Assembly (NCBI RefSeq): GCF_000380985.1
Contig: NZ_KB905693.1
Coordinates: 1 to 64,000, forward strand
Direction of reading: 5' to 3'
DNA length: 64,000 nt
Source of the DNA: Proteiniphilum acetatigenes DSM 18083
Lineage (GTDB): Bacteria > Bacteroidota > Bacteroidia > Bacteroidales > Dysgonomonadaceae
Shown: one piece after another, positions 36,529 through 44,508 of the stretch
How the letters are laid out: every line of letters starts with the position of its first letter
Position numbering within the stretch: position 1 is the stretch's first letter
Translations under genes and position numbers: made by a program
The notes under the pieces: model-generated
The model's database searches: none
What the model saw: the letters and a program-made list of their open reading frames with translations, nothing else
What the model was told of the DNA's origin: nothing

Positions 36529-37029
36529 TCAGTCTCCCACCGGTGCATTCTCCTCGATAAGTTTCCCGGCTTTCAGCTCTCTCCAAAGGTCTGCGGGAAT
36601 TTTTTCCGCAAAGGATTCCACATTAGCTTTGGCCTGTTCCGGCAGGCTTGCTCCCGGTATAACGGATCCTACAGCAGGATGCAAGGCCGAAAACTGCAAA
36701 GCGACAGTACGCAGGTCGACCCCGTAAAAAGGGGAGGTATCATAATACCTCACACCTGCATCCCATGCCGTCTGCAGAGTATGGGTAATCTGTTCGTTCG
36801 TGTTCACGTGAAAACCGTTGCCGATTGCTACACCTCCAATCCCGAATTTGGACGGGAACCTGGCGGCGTTCCAGAGTTTCTCCTTCGAATTCGCCATTGA
36901 ACCCAACGGTACCTGTAAAGGACCATTTTTTCTATTGCCGGTCTCTCTGCCGAATGAAGCCAGCGGAGCGGCAGCAACAGCCGCGGACGCCACTGCTGCT
37001 TTGGTGATAAAATTTCTGCGTGTTCCCAT
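36529..37029 (-). pseudogene. Aldo/keto reductase with a large in-frame internal deletion
   Basis: The 166-codon frame starts with a twin-arginine-like signal (MGTRRNFITKAAVASAAVAA). It continues as the N-terminus of an aldo/keto reductase: FGIGGVAIGNGF, AWDAGVRYYDTSPFYG, with the Asp-Tyr region of the active site. It then jumps directly to the family's C-terminus: VDLRTVALQFSALHPAVGSV, IPGASLPEQAKANVESF, IPADLWRELKAGKLI. A full enzyme has about 310-340 residues, so some 150-170 residues are missing, including the catalytic Lys/His part of the barrel. The frame is intact across the join. It cannot form a complete barrel and is best called a pseudogene. Confidence 0.8.
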
Positions 37030-37040
37030 AATTTTTTATG

Positions 37041-37196
37041 TTATCCTGTTTTGTTCAAAACTGTTGAAATTGTGCCCCGGCTGGGGCCGAATGTAACCAC
37101 GGGAATCAGTTCCTCGCTATAATAATCATTTTGAGCCTTTACCATACCTGTAATAAGTGATATCATTACAATAACCAATAAAAAAGATCTGTTCAT
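37041..37196 (-). CDS. Small secreted peptide or truncated gene (51 residues)
   Basis: ATG 37196 gives a good signal peptide (MNRSFLLVIVMISLITGMVK, then AQ) and about 30 mature residues (NDYYSEELIPVV...). The stop lies 12 bp before the deleted aldo/keto reductase gene, so both are probably on one transcript. The mature part resembles no family I know. Given the damaged neighbour, it may be the 5' stump of a longer secreted protein. A ~100-bp element repeated at 57.7 kb lies just upstream of it. Confidence 0.4.
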   Translation of the reverse strand: MNRSFLLVIVMISLITGMVKAQNDYYSEELIPVVTFGPSRGTISTVLNKTG

Positions 37197-37214
37197 AATT
37201 CCCATTCTACTTTT

Positions 37215-37312
37215 AAGTACTGAACACTCAATAATTTTAATTATTTTAAACCTCAAAAGATTGAAAATCAATTATGATACGTGAAATGAATAATATAACC
37301 TAATTTCAATCT
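37215..37312. repeat. ~100-bp element, left copy (matches 57671-57770)
   Basis: Both copies share AAGTACTGAA, then TCAAAAGATTGAAAATCAAT, TGATA, AATGAATAATA and TTTCAATCT in the same order and orientation with nearly equal spacing. Within each, AGATTGAAA and TTTCAATCT form a perfect 9-bp inverted repeat. It is placed upstream of the 51-residue ORF (minus strand). Confidence 0.7.
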
Positions 37313-37422
37313 CGTGTTTACATCTTATTAGAAAACAGTTTTTCGGCGTTAAAGTTTGGCATTCTCAGAATAAGATATTTTTCAGGCCAAGGAAGTATTT
37401 GTATTCTTGAAGGATGAAACAA

Positions 37423-37455
37423 GCATGAGAATCATTCACTAAAGTTAGTCATTGT
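37423..37455. repeat. 33-bp element, inverted relative to 43214-43247
   Basis: It begins GCATGAGAATCATTCACTAA and continues AGTTAGTCATTGT. The reverse complement of 43214-43247 matches it with only a few differences. The rest of 37313-37666 is non-coding. A TATTTTTG at 37465-37472 resembles a -7 element but has no gene behind it. Confidence 0.55.
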
Positions 37456-37595
37456 CTTTCAGGCTATTTTTGTGTGTGGTGTTGGCGAAACAATCCGTAT
37501 TTCACAAAAGAAAGGGAGAGAAATTAGTCATTCAATGATGAACAGATGCAGGGATATTTTGTCAGAGAGGTTCAAATAAAAAAGAGCCGGAGAAG

Positions 37596-37640
37596 ATGAA
37601 AAAGTTATACTTATCTGTTCTCTGGCCTTAGTTTCCTGAC
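37596..37640 (+). pseudogene. Possible signal-peptide fossil
   Basis: ATG 37596 opens MKKLYLSVLWP and stops. Skipping one base inside the TGG codon gives MKKLYLSVL-ALVS, like the start of a secreted protein that has decayed. Short and uncertain. Confidence 0.2.
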
Positions 37641-37666
37641 ATTTAGTAACGCCACCTAATATTTTA

Positions 37667-38911
37667 TCAAAACAAAGACTGTTTGTTTTCGATCTTTGAT
37701 TTTCTCAACAGCGCTTCAAGGAAATAATAATCGGCATATACGAGAGGCACATCAATTTCCGAATTCAACGACTTCGCTCCTGTACTGTGCAGCAGCAGGA
37801 ATCCTGCGTCAGAATGTAAAGTGGCTCTGTAGTTATTCGTGAGGTTTTCTATAATTGTATCGGCCCATTTTTTATATTCATCGGCCTTTTCCCCTCCGTA
37901 AAGACTTAATTCATATAATGCCGAGGCTGTAACCGTTGCAGCGGAAACATCGCGCGGTTCATTGGGAATTTCAGGAGCATTATAATCCCAATAAGGGATC
38001 AAATCTTCAGGAAGATTGGGATGGGAAAAAATGAAATCAGCAATATTTTGTGCATGAGTAAGATAAGTTTCATCTTTTGTCTCACGATAAGTCATGGTAT
38101 ACCCGTATAATGCCCATGCCTCCCCGCGCGACCAGGTGGATTCATCGGCATATCCCTGGTGGGTATTACGATGAAGTACTTCCCCGGTTATAGTGTCATA
38201 ATCAATTACATGCCATGTACCGTAATCATTCCTGAAATGATTTTCCATTGTAGTATTTGCATGGTTTACCGCGATTGTATAGAAAGTAGAGTCGCCACTC
38301 TCTTTAAAGGCCCGGAACAGCAATTCAAGGTTCATCATATTGTCAATGATTACAGGACATTGCCATTTATCACGGTTATGATCCCATGAGCGGATAACCT
38401 TTGCTCCGGGTTTATACCTTGAAGCCAATGAACGGGCGGCATCCATGATGATTTCACTGTAATTTGTTTTCTGCGACAGACGAAGGCCGTTACCGAAGCT
38501 GTTATATATCATAAATCCGAGGTCGTGAGTGCCTTTATTCAGTTTCTGGCTCTCCAGGGGAGAAGTAAACCGAACGGCAAGCTCTTCCCATTTCGGATCT
38601 TTGGTATATTCATACATAAACCAAAGTTCTCCGGGGAAAAAACCACTTGTCCAATCGCGGGCAGGAACCATTACAAGAGAACCGTCCTCTCCCATTGTCC
38701 GGGGACTCACCAGTGGCCTGTTAGCTTTCGCCAGCGAATCCCTTGTATCGTTTTTGATGGCTTCATCCGTTAAATCTACGGCATAAAGCAATTGTTGTTC
38801 CGCGAAATCGAAGTTTTCTGCGATTATATCCTTCGGCTTTTCAGAGGTGCATGAAATTAATAAAACAAAAACAGTAAGTAAAAATGTTGAAATAAAGAAT
38901 TTTGTTCTCAT
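37667..38911 (-). CDS. GH88 unsaturated glucuronyl hydrolase (first of two)
   Basis: ATG 38911 gives lipoprotein signal MRTKFFISTFLLTVFVLLIS followed by Cys; the upstream frame overlaps the PL8 gene. The 414-residue protein has the alpha6/alpha6-barrel signatures of GH88: ARDWTSGFFPGELWFMYEY, KGTHDLGFMIYNSFGNG and CPVIIDNMMNLELLF (the two essential Asp), then HRNTHQGYADESTWSRGEAW and IPYWDYNAPEIPNEPRDVSA. It hydrates and cleaves the 4,5-unsaturated uronic acid from oligosaccharides released by polysaccharide lyases. It lies 22 bp after the PL8 gene at the 3' end of the lyase operon, and it is paralogous to 43253-44443. Confidence 0.92.
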   Translation of the reverse strand: MRTKFFISTFLLTVFVLLISCTSEKPKDIIAENFDFAEQQLLYAVDLTDEAIKNDTRDSLAKANRPLVSPRTMGEDGSLVMVPARDWTSGFFPGELWFMYEYTKDPKWEELAVRFTSPLESQKLNKGTHDLGFMIYNSFGNGLRLSQKTNYSEIIMDAARSLASRYKPGAKVIRSWDHNRDKWQCPVIIDNMMNLELLFRAFKESGDSTFYTIAVNHANTTMENHFRNDYGTWHVIDYDTITGEVLHRNTHQGYADESTWSRGEAWALYGYTMTYRETKDETYLTHAQNIADFIFSHPNLPEDLIPYWDYNAPEIPNEPRDVSAATVTASALYELSLYGGEKADEYKKWADTIIENLTNNYRATLHSDAGFLLLHSTGAKSLNSEIDVPLVYADYYFLEALLRKSKIENKQSLF

Positions 38912-38933
38912 ATGATTAAAATATTTATTTTCA

Positions 38934-41087
38934 CTAAAGACGAATAACTTTGCTTTCTCCGGCATATATACCGGCAGGAAGTTTTACCGTCAGACGGCTT
39001 ACTCTTTTCTCCTCATCCCACTCGGATGACATATCCGGCCTATTCTGAACTTTAGCAGATAAAGAAAAAGAGAGCGACTCCAGATATCTATTAGGATCGG
39101 ATACGGTTATCTTTACCGGTACATCCTTGTCGTATTCTAACATTATTATACAGGGATTTTCAGTGGAGAGTGATAACTTATCCGTGATTTTTAACGTACC
39201 GGGTTGGTAAAATACAGCCTGAACAATATTTAATTTCTTATGCCTTACCGCCTGTATCTCGTTGGAATTTTTTATAGTTTCTACCTGAATATTCTTCACT
39301 CTTTTATCCAATGAACGGGTTGGCACTCCAGGAATTACGACATACTCATATGTCTCATTCTGAGGATGAGTACCATGATTGATCCATAGCTTGAAAATCT
39401 CCCTACTGACTTCTTGCGTTGATATCCCGGCTTGCCTGTTAATCCCCGACCAACTTCCCCTTTGAGGCTGATTACCCAAATCGACTGTTGCTGGTTTCGG
39501 AAAAAAATAAGCTATTCCGTTATGATATATCCACTGTACCGAACTTAATCTTCTTTCTCCTTGCTCCGGAATAGTTTTTTTGTCATTCTCATTCACGACC
39601 ACATCGCCCTTTAGATGAGTCTGATTAAGAGTAGTAACCACCGGATAATTTTCATCTGAACTGATTCCACTCCCTAAACAAACATATTCATCATCAAAGA
39701 AAAACCACGATTTCTTTGCTTTTGTTTTATCATGAGGACTTACAAAATCGAAAGCGGAGACATTGTATCTACCATCAGCAGCAGAACCGACAAAAGTTGT
39801 CAATCCCCATTTTTGTATATCCTTCTCAGGAATTAACTCCGGTTTTTGTAAAATTGTCGTACCTGGAATTTTTTGCCAATCAAATACGGGGAAAATATCG
39901 TAATATTCTGTTCCATCAACATATACATAATTGGCTCCATCCCCCAAATAATGATTCAATAATCCTTCGCCATTATAGGGTACTTCCATATTACAATTTC
40001 TCTTTGAATACATTCTTACGGAAGAGAAATAAGCAGGTCTTTGATGACTTGAATACTCGGACAAACAGAAGAATTTAGAGTATATCCCCGTTGATTTTGC
40101 ATTTTCAGACCGGACTGAGATAATCTCCTGCAATTCTTTGCTTCTATAATCTGTCACTTTTAGCAATTTTTCGGGAGTAGATGTTCCCATAGCACGCAAT
40201 GCACCGGAACGGCTTATACTTCTGTTTTTAGCTCCCAAATCGGGATATTTACCAAAAGCCATCATTTTACAGATACCATCAAGATAATAATCGACCAGTA
40301 TCTGTATTTTTTCCTCGGAAAAAGAATAACCGGTATTGGCCACATAATCTGCCCAAACAGCAAAAACATCTGCAAACTGGAGACCGTATGATAATGTATT
40401 GTTCACCCTATCATCCCTATGATGAAAGCTGTAGTCATGCTGCATTCCCCTGCCTGTTTCAAATTTAATTTCGTTTTCAATGACTTTCACCACCTCTCCA
40501 AATCGCTTTTCATCTTCAAAGAACAGCAAATTCCGCGCATAGATATCCGCAATTTTTATCCTGTCACCGCTTGGGCGTGCTCCATCGGCTTCAAGATGTG
40601 CCCTGCCTACTATTGGCCGGGTTTTATGAACCAGATCTTTTGGTAATTCATCCCCCACAAGGAGCAACGTATTGGCTAAATCGTTTGGAGTACCAATTTC
40701 GTTGTTCCACCAATTCTCACAAATAAAATCATTTTTAACCCAGAAAGCCAGTGCTGCTTCAATCTTTTCCAATAATTCCTTATTTTTATAAAATGACGAT
40801 GCAGGATTACGCCATGCCCGGGATAACATAACCAGACGTGAAGTATGTTTCGAATTTTCAAAAGCTGTCCTTGAAAGATCTTCATAATTGATTTCAGACC
40901 AGCATCCTTCACTATTCAACCCTCTCATTAACTCCTTTATATGATGATCATTTACACCTGAACCTAAAAGTCCATCGGTAATTCTATCTCTGATCACTCC
41001 CATATCAGGATTGGAGGAAATTGATGTCCTTGAAAATAATGTAAAGGACAGGCTTAAAAATATGACGATACAAGATAGTCTGTTCAT
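38934..41087 (-). CDS. PL8-superfamily polysaccharide lyase
   Basis: The 717-residue protein has a signal peptide (MNRLSCIVIFLSLSFTLFSR). The alpha/alpha-toroid with ENWWNNEIGTPNDLANTLLL (substrate-binding and catalytic Asn region) and QHDYSFHHRDDRV...LSYGLQF (catalytic His and Tyr) is that of hyaluronate/chondroitin AC/xanthan lyases; a large beta-sandwich follows. The His-to-Tyr spacing is about two residues longer than in chondroitin AC or xanthan lyase as I remember them, so the subfamily and substrate are open. It cuts the polymer to unsaturated oligosaccharides that the two GH88 enzymes can process. It is cotranscribed with the lyase genes around it. Confidence 0.85.
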   Translation of the reverse strand: MNRLSCIVIFLSLSFTLFSRTSISSNPDMGVIRDRITDGLLGSGVNDHHIKELMRGLNSEGCWSEINYEDLSRTAFENSKHTSRLVMLSRAWRNPASSFYKNKELLEKIEAALAFWVKNDFICENWWNNEIGTPNDLANTLLLVGDELPKDLVHKTRPIVGRAHLEADGARPSGDRIKIADIYARNLLFFEDEKRFGEVVKVIENEIKFETGRGMQHDYSFHHRDDRVNNTLSYGLQFADVFAVWADYVANTGYSFSEEKIQILVDYYLDGICKMMAFGKYPDLGAKNRSISRSGALRAMGTSTPEKLLKVTDYRSKELQEIISVRSENAKSTGIYSKFFCLSEYSSHQRPAYFSSVRMYSKRNCNMEVPYNGEGLLNHYLGDGANYVYVDGTEYYDIFPVFDWQKIPGTTILQKPELIPEKDIQKWGLTTFVGSAADGRYNVSAFDFVSPHDKTKAKKSWFFFDDEYVCLGSGISSDENYPVVTTLNQTHLKGDVVVNENDKKTIPEQGERRLSSVQWIYHNGIAYFFPKPATVDLGNQPQRGSWSGINRQAGISTQEVSREIFKLWINHGTHPQNETYEYVVIPGVPTRSLDKRVKNIQVETIKNSNEIQAVRHKKLNIVQAVFYQPGTLKITDKLSLSTENPCIIMLEYDKDVPVKITVSDPNRYLESLSFSLSAKVQNRPDMSSEWDEEKRVSRLTVKLPAGIYAGESKVIRL

Positions 41088-41107
41088 AGCTTTCTACTGT
41101 GGTTAGA

Positions 41108-43036
41108 TCATTTTTTGGCTACTGTTATACTATTTTCTCCTCCGGTATTTGGTGTCTTTAGCGTGAAAACGATCCTTGTAACTCCATTGGGCCAATAACG
41201 CTTTAATCCACCATCGGTTACCTCTATAAATTCAATTTCCGGGGCCAGAGCTTTCGAATCATACTTCATCTCCAATATAAAATTCTCGCCCTGAAGTAGT
41301 AAGCTCCCGGGGCTATTTTGTGAAATTTTACAGTAAGTAATAAAGTTCAGCGTGGTGGTATTATCAGGGGTCTTATTGAATTGATACACATCTTTTATAA
41401 CAAACTGCTTTCCTCTATCCAACCGATAACTCCTTTCCCATTTTTTTATTCCTGCCTCTTTGGGGTATGCATCGCTTATATCAGTTGAGAAAATAACCTG
41501 TTTGCTGTCAGACTTAAAACCGGTATTTTTTGCTTTATACTCTCTGCCTGCCAACTGGTCAGAACCATTGATCTTTGGTATGTTATGATACTGAGATTGC
41601 ATGGTCCATATTTCATAACGCCGGCTACTAAAAGTATGTGCAGTATATGTCTCCCGTCCCAGATCAATCAGGCAGGGTTTACCATTGAAATATAAAACAC
41701 AGGAACCTAAATCATTATGATTATGGCTCTCCGCATTATGGCCACCTTTAGCAGCAAAGAAAAAACCTTCGGAGGTATCGGCTTTATCCCTGCCTCCTCC
41801 TACCTGAATATCGGGCAACCAAAAATCACTTATCAGCGCATTTTTAGCTGTTGCTTTACCGATTTCATCAAGATACATCAACTGCATAATTTGCTCATCA
41901 ATTTTCTCTCCTGGTTTTCTGATTCCCCAATTTTGCTTTTCTGCTAAAAAAGCGCCAAATTGTTGCATCACGGGGTCCTGAATATCTTTTCCATAATTAT
42001 AAATGATCGCAGGGCGCCCTCCGGTTGTGGCATCCGCATCAGCGAAGTTAATAAAATAGGGATAGTCTATATAAGCTTTATAGATGTAGGTTCCCATATT
42101 TTTAATAAGCTGGTTGTCATATACATTGAATTTACCCTTGGTTGCCCTTGCAAGTAAATCCAGGCATTGGTAAAGAGAGGCACCGGCTCTCCCCCAGTAG
42201 GATGGTCCTTCGTCGCACCCTCCATCATCAGGATATGAGTTTACAAAAGCATCCAACGAACGGATTACTTTCTCCACATTCTCGATCTTTCTTTGATGAT
42301 CATCTTCCAGAATAAGAATAGCGGTAAGCATATTATGATTTGTCCATGGATTCCAGTTATTGACCGATCTGGAGTCAAATCCCATCCACCAGAAATCATT
42401 GCGTTCATAATACGGGATCACGGCTTTATTCATGATTTCCTGTTTCAACCTTTGTGAAATAAGGGGATGTATTTTATCAAACTCATCTTTGAAAAGAAAC
42501 CAGGTCCATGAAAGCACATTGGCAATTTCACCTACTCCCAGATCGATGATCGGTTCATTCACATCGGGCAGACCATGTTTTGCTTTTTGGGACGATAAAT
42601 GGGCCGACCAGCCCCACCAGGTCTGTTCACTATAATACCACACACCATTCACTATCTGGTCGGTAAACCGCCCTTTACCTTCGGCCAGCTCACCCATTAC
42701 CAGCGATTGTAACGCATTGCTCGGTGCAGCATAGGCTCCCTGCCTTCTGTCTCCTGAACGGATAATCTCCAGATAGTCGGTCGCTCTTACTACAGGCCAG
42801 TTGTAATCTAAATATTTCTCTGCCCCTTCAATGTATTGCTTCCTGATCGTATCGGGAAGATTATTCCAGAAGTTCCGGTTTTTATAATCAGGAAACCCTA
42901 ATTCAGAGAAGTCTTTTACCAGTACTTCCGATAGTCCGGTCATTTGAGATTCTTTCTGAAGAATATCCCTCTTTTCATAGGAAAAAGCATCAATCGAAAT
43001 AACAATTATCAATGCTAAAAACAGTATTCTTTTCAT
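41108..43036 (-). CDS. Heparinase II/III-family polysaccharide lyase
   Basis: ATG 43036 (MKRILFLALIIVISIDAFSY) gives a signal peptide. The 642-residue product has an alpha/alpha-toroid (SVNNWNPWTNHNMLTAILIL, GGCDEGPSYWGRAGASLYQC) and the heparinase II/III C-terminal beta domain with AAKGGHNAESHNHNDLGSCV, LIDLGRETYTAHTF and SQYHNIPKINGSDQ, whose His residues are typical of this superfamily. The family includes lyases for heparin, heparan sulfate, alginate, hyaluronan/chondroitin and gellan-like glycans. PL33-like activity is possible, but the family cannot be settled by eye. It shares a nearly identical 5' leader with the GH88 gene at 37667-38911. Confidence 0.83.
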   Translation of the reverse strand: MKRILFLALIIVISIDAFSYEKRDILQKESQMTGLSEVLVKDFSELGFPDYKNRNFWNNLPDTIRKQYIEGAEKYLDYNWPVVRATDYLEIIRSGDRRQGAYAAPSNALQSLVMGELAEGKGRFTDQIVNGVWYYSEQTWWGWSAHLSSQKAKHGLPDVNEPIIDLGVGEIANVLSWTWFLFKDEFDKIHPLISQRLKQEIMNKAVIPYYERNDFWWMGFDSRSVNNWNPWTNHNMLTAILILEDDHQRKIENVEKVIRSLDAFVNSYPDDGGCDEGPSYWGRAGASLYQCLDLLARATKGKFNVYDNQLIKNMGTYIYKAYIDYPYFINFADADATTGGRPAIIYNYGKDIQDPVMQQFGAFLAEKQNWGIRKPGEKIDEQIMQLMYLDEIGKATAKNALISDFWLPDIQVGGGRDKADTSEGFFFAAKGGHNAESHNHNDLGSCVLYFNGKPCLIDLGRETYTAHTFSSRRYEIWTMQSQYHNIPKINGSDQLAGREYKAKNTGFKSDSKQVIFSTDISDAYPKEAGIKKWERSYRLDRGKQFVIKDVYQFNKTPDNTTTLNFITYCKISQNSPGSLLLQGENFILEMKYDSKALAPEIEFIEVTDGGLKRYWPNGVTRIVFTLKTPNTGGENSITVAKK

Positions 43037-43213
43037 ATGATTAAAATTATTTATTTTCAATAGTGTCATATGACAATTGAGCGAAGCGAAATCGCCGACT
43101 TCCTTTAAAAGTATTAGCCGGAGGCAACTCGCTTTTAGTCATGTTCTTGTGTGAGAACATTTGCGTTAAGCTAAATGAGCAAAGACAAACTGGTTTGATC
43201 TTTGCCATAGCGA

Positions 43214-43247
43214 ACAAATGACTAATTTTAGTGAATAGTTCTCATGC
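43214..43247. repeat. 34-bp element, inverted copy of 37423-37455
   Basis: On the minus strand it reads GCATGAGAACTATTCACTAA then AATTAGTCATTTGT. It lies immediately behind the GH88 gene that ends at 43253, in a 216-bp spacer without other features. Confidence 0.55.
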
Positions 43248-43252
43248 TCATT

Positions 43253-44443
43253 TCATTTCTCCAGATCTTTTTTACGTTTTAAAGCTTCCAGAAAATAATA
43301 ATCGGCATAATTCAACGGGACATCTACCTCTGAATTATGCGGCAAACTTCCTACCGAATGCATCAGAATAAAATTTCCATTTTCACCTAACGAAGCCCTA
43401 AAATCGGGACCGGAAAGTGTATTCATAATTCTATCTGCCCATTCTTTATAGTTTCGTTTAGTTGAATACGCGGACAATTCATATAAAGCGGAAGCAAGAA
43501 TGGATCCTGCTGAAGCATCACGATAGGTATCCGGGATATCCGGCGCATCATAATCCCAATAAGGAACTCCATCCTCAGGATAATTTGGATGATTCGCGAT
43601 AAACTGAAGCGCGTTCTCAGCCTGTGCCAGATACTTTGGGTCTTTTGTTTTCCTGTAGCATAATACATACCCATAAATACCCCATGACTGGCCTCTGGAC
43701 CAGGCGCTTTCATCGGCATATCCCTGATGAGTGTTTCTATGCCTTACTGAGCCATCTTTTTTACTGTAATCAATCACATGCCAGGTACTGTAATCCGGCC
43801 TGTAATGATTTTTGATGGTGTTGTCGGCATGGGTCACTGCAATATTATAAAATGTGGAATCTCCCGAAAATTCAGTCGCATCAAAGAGCAGCTCCAGATT
43901 CATCATATTATCGATAATCACAGGATATTCCCAATCTCTTGACGGACTGGCGTTCCACGATTGGATCAATCCTACAGCAGGGTCATAACGTGTGGATAAC
44001 GATTTGGCCGCTTGTACAATTACATCTTTGTAATCTTCATTTCCAGCCAGCCTATATCCGTTCCCATAACTACAGCCTATCATAAAACCCACGTCGTGAT
44101 TACCTGTATAATACTGAATCGTATCCAACATCTCGGTATATTTTATGGCTGTACTCTTCCAGTCTTCATTGCCGGTTAATTCATATATATACCATAAGCT
44201 ACCCGGAAAAAAACCGGATGTCCATTCCTGTGGTGGTATAAATTTTATTTTCCCATCGATAAACGATTTCGGATTCAGTAATTTTTCCGGATTTTCTATA
44301 CTTTCTAATAATAATCCGTACTGATCTGCAGCAAAGGCAACATTTTCATCAATAATATCTACTTTATCCGCCTCTTTATGCTGACAGGATTTTACACAAA
44401 AAACAGTAAAAACTAAACAAAACAGGAGTGAAGACTTTTTCAT
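43253..44443 (-). CDS. GH88 unsaturated glucuronyl hydrolase (second of two)
   Basis: The start was set at ATG 44443 (MKKSSLLFCLVFTVFCVKSC), a lipoprotein-type signal; ATG 44449 is also possible. The 396-residue product carries the same GH88 markers as its paralogue: PPQEWTSGFFPGSLWYIYEL, GNHDVGFMIGCSYGNGYRL and YPVIIDNMMNLELLF with the two catalytic Asp, HRNTHQGYADESAWSRGQSW and VPYWDYDAPDIPDTYRDASA. Two GH88 copies in one locus suggest two different unsaturated products, for example from the two types of lyase. It lies between two heparinase-family genes in the same operon. Confidence 0.92.
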   Translation of the reverse strand: MKKSSLLFCLVFTVFCVKSCQHKEADKVDIIDENVAFAADQYGLLLESIENPEKLLNPKSFIDGKIKFIPPQEWTSGFFPGSLWYIYELTGNEDWKSTAIKYTEMLDTIQYYTGNHDVGFMIGCSYGNGYRLAGNEDYKDVIVQAAKSLSTRYDPAVGLIQSWNASPSRDWEYPVIIDNMMNLELLFDATEFSGDSTFYNIAVTHADNTIKNHYRPDYSTWHVIDYSKKDGSVRHRNTHQGYADESAWSRGQSWGIYGYVLCYRKTKDPKYLAQAENALQFIANHPNYPEDGVPYWDYDAPDIPDTYRDASAGSILASALYELSAYSTKRNYKEWADRIMNTLSGPDFRASLGENGNFILMHSVGSLPHNSEVDVPLNYADYYFLEALKRKKDLEK

Positions 44444-44508
44444 TTGCATCAACTTTAATTTTATACAACCAATGAATATTATAATTTCCCAAAAGTTCAT
44501 ATATTATT

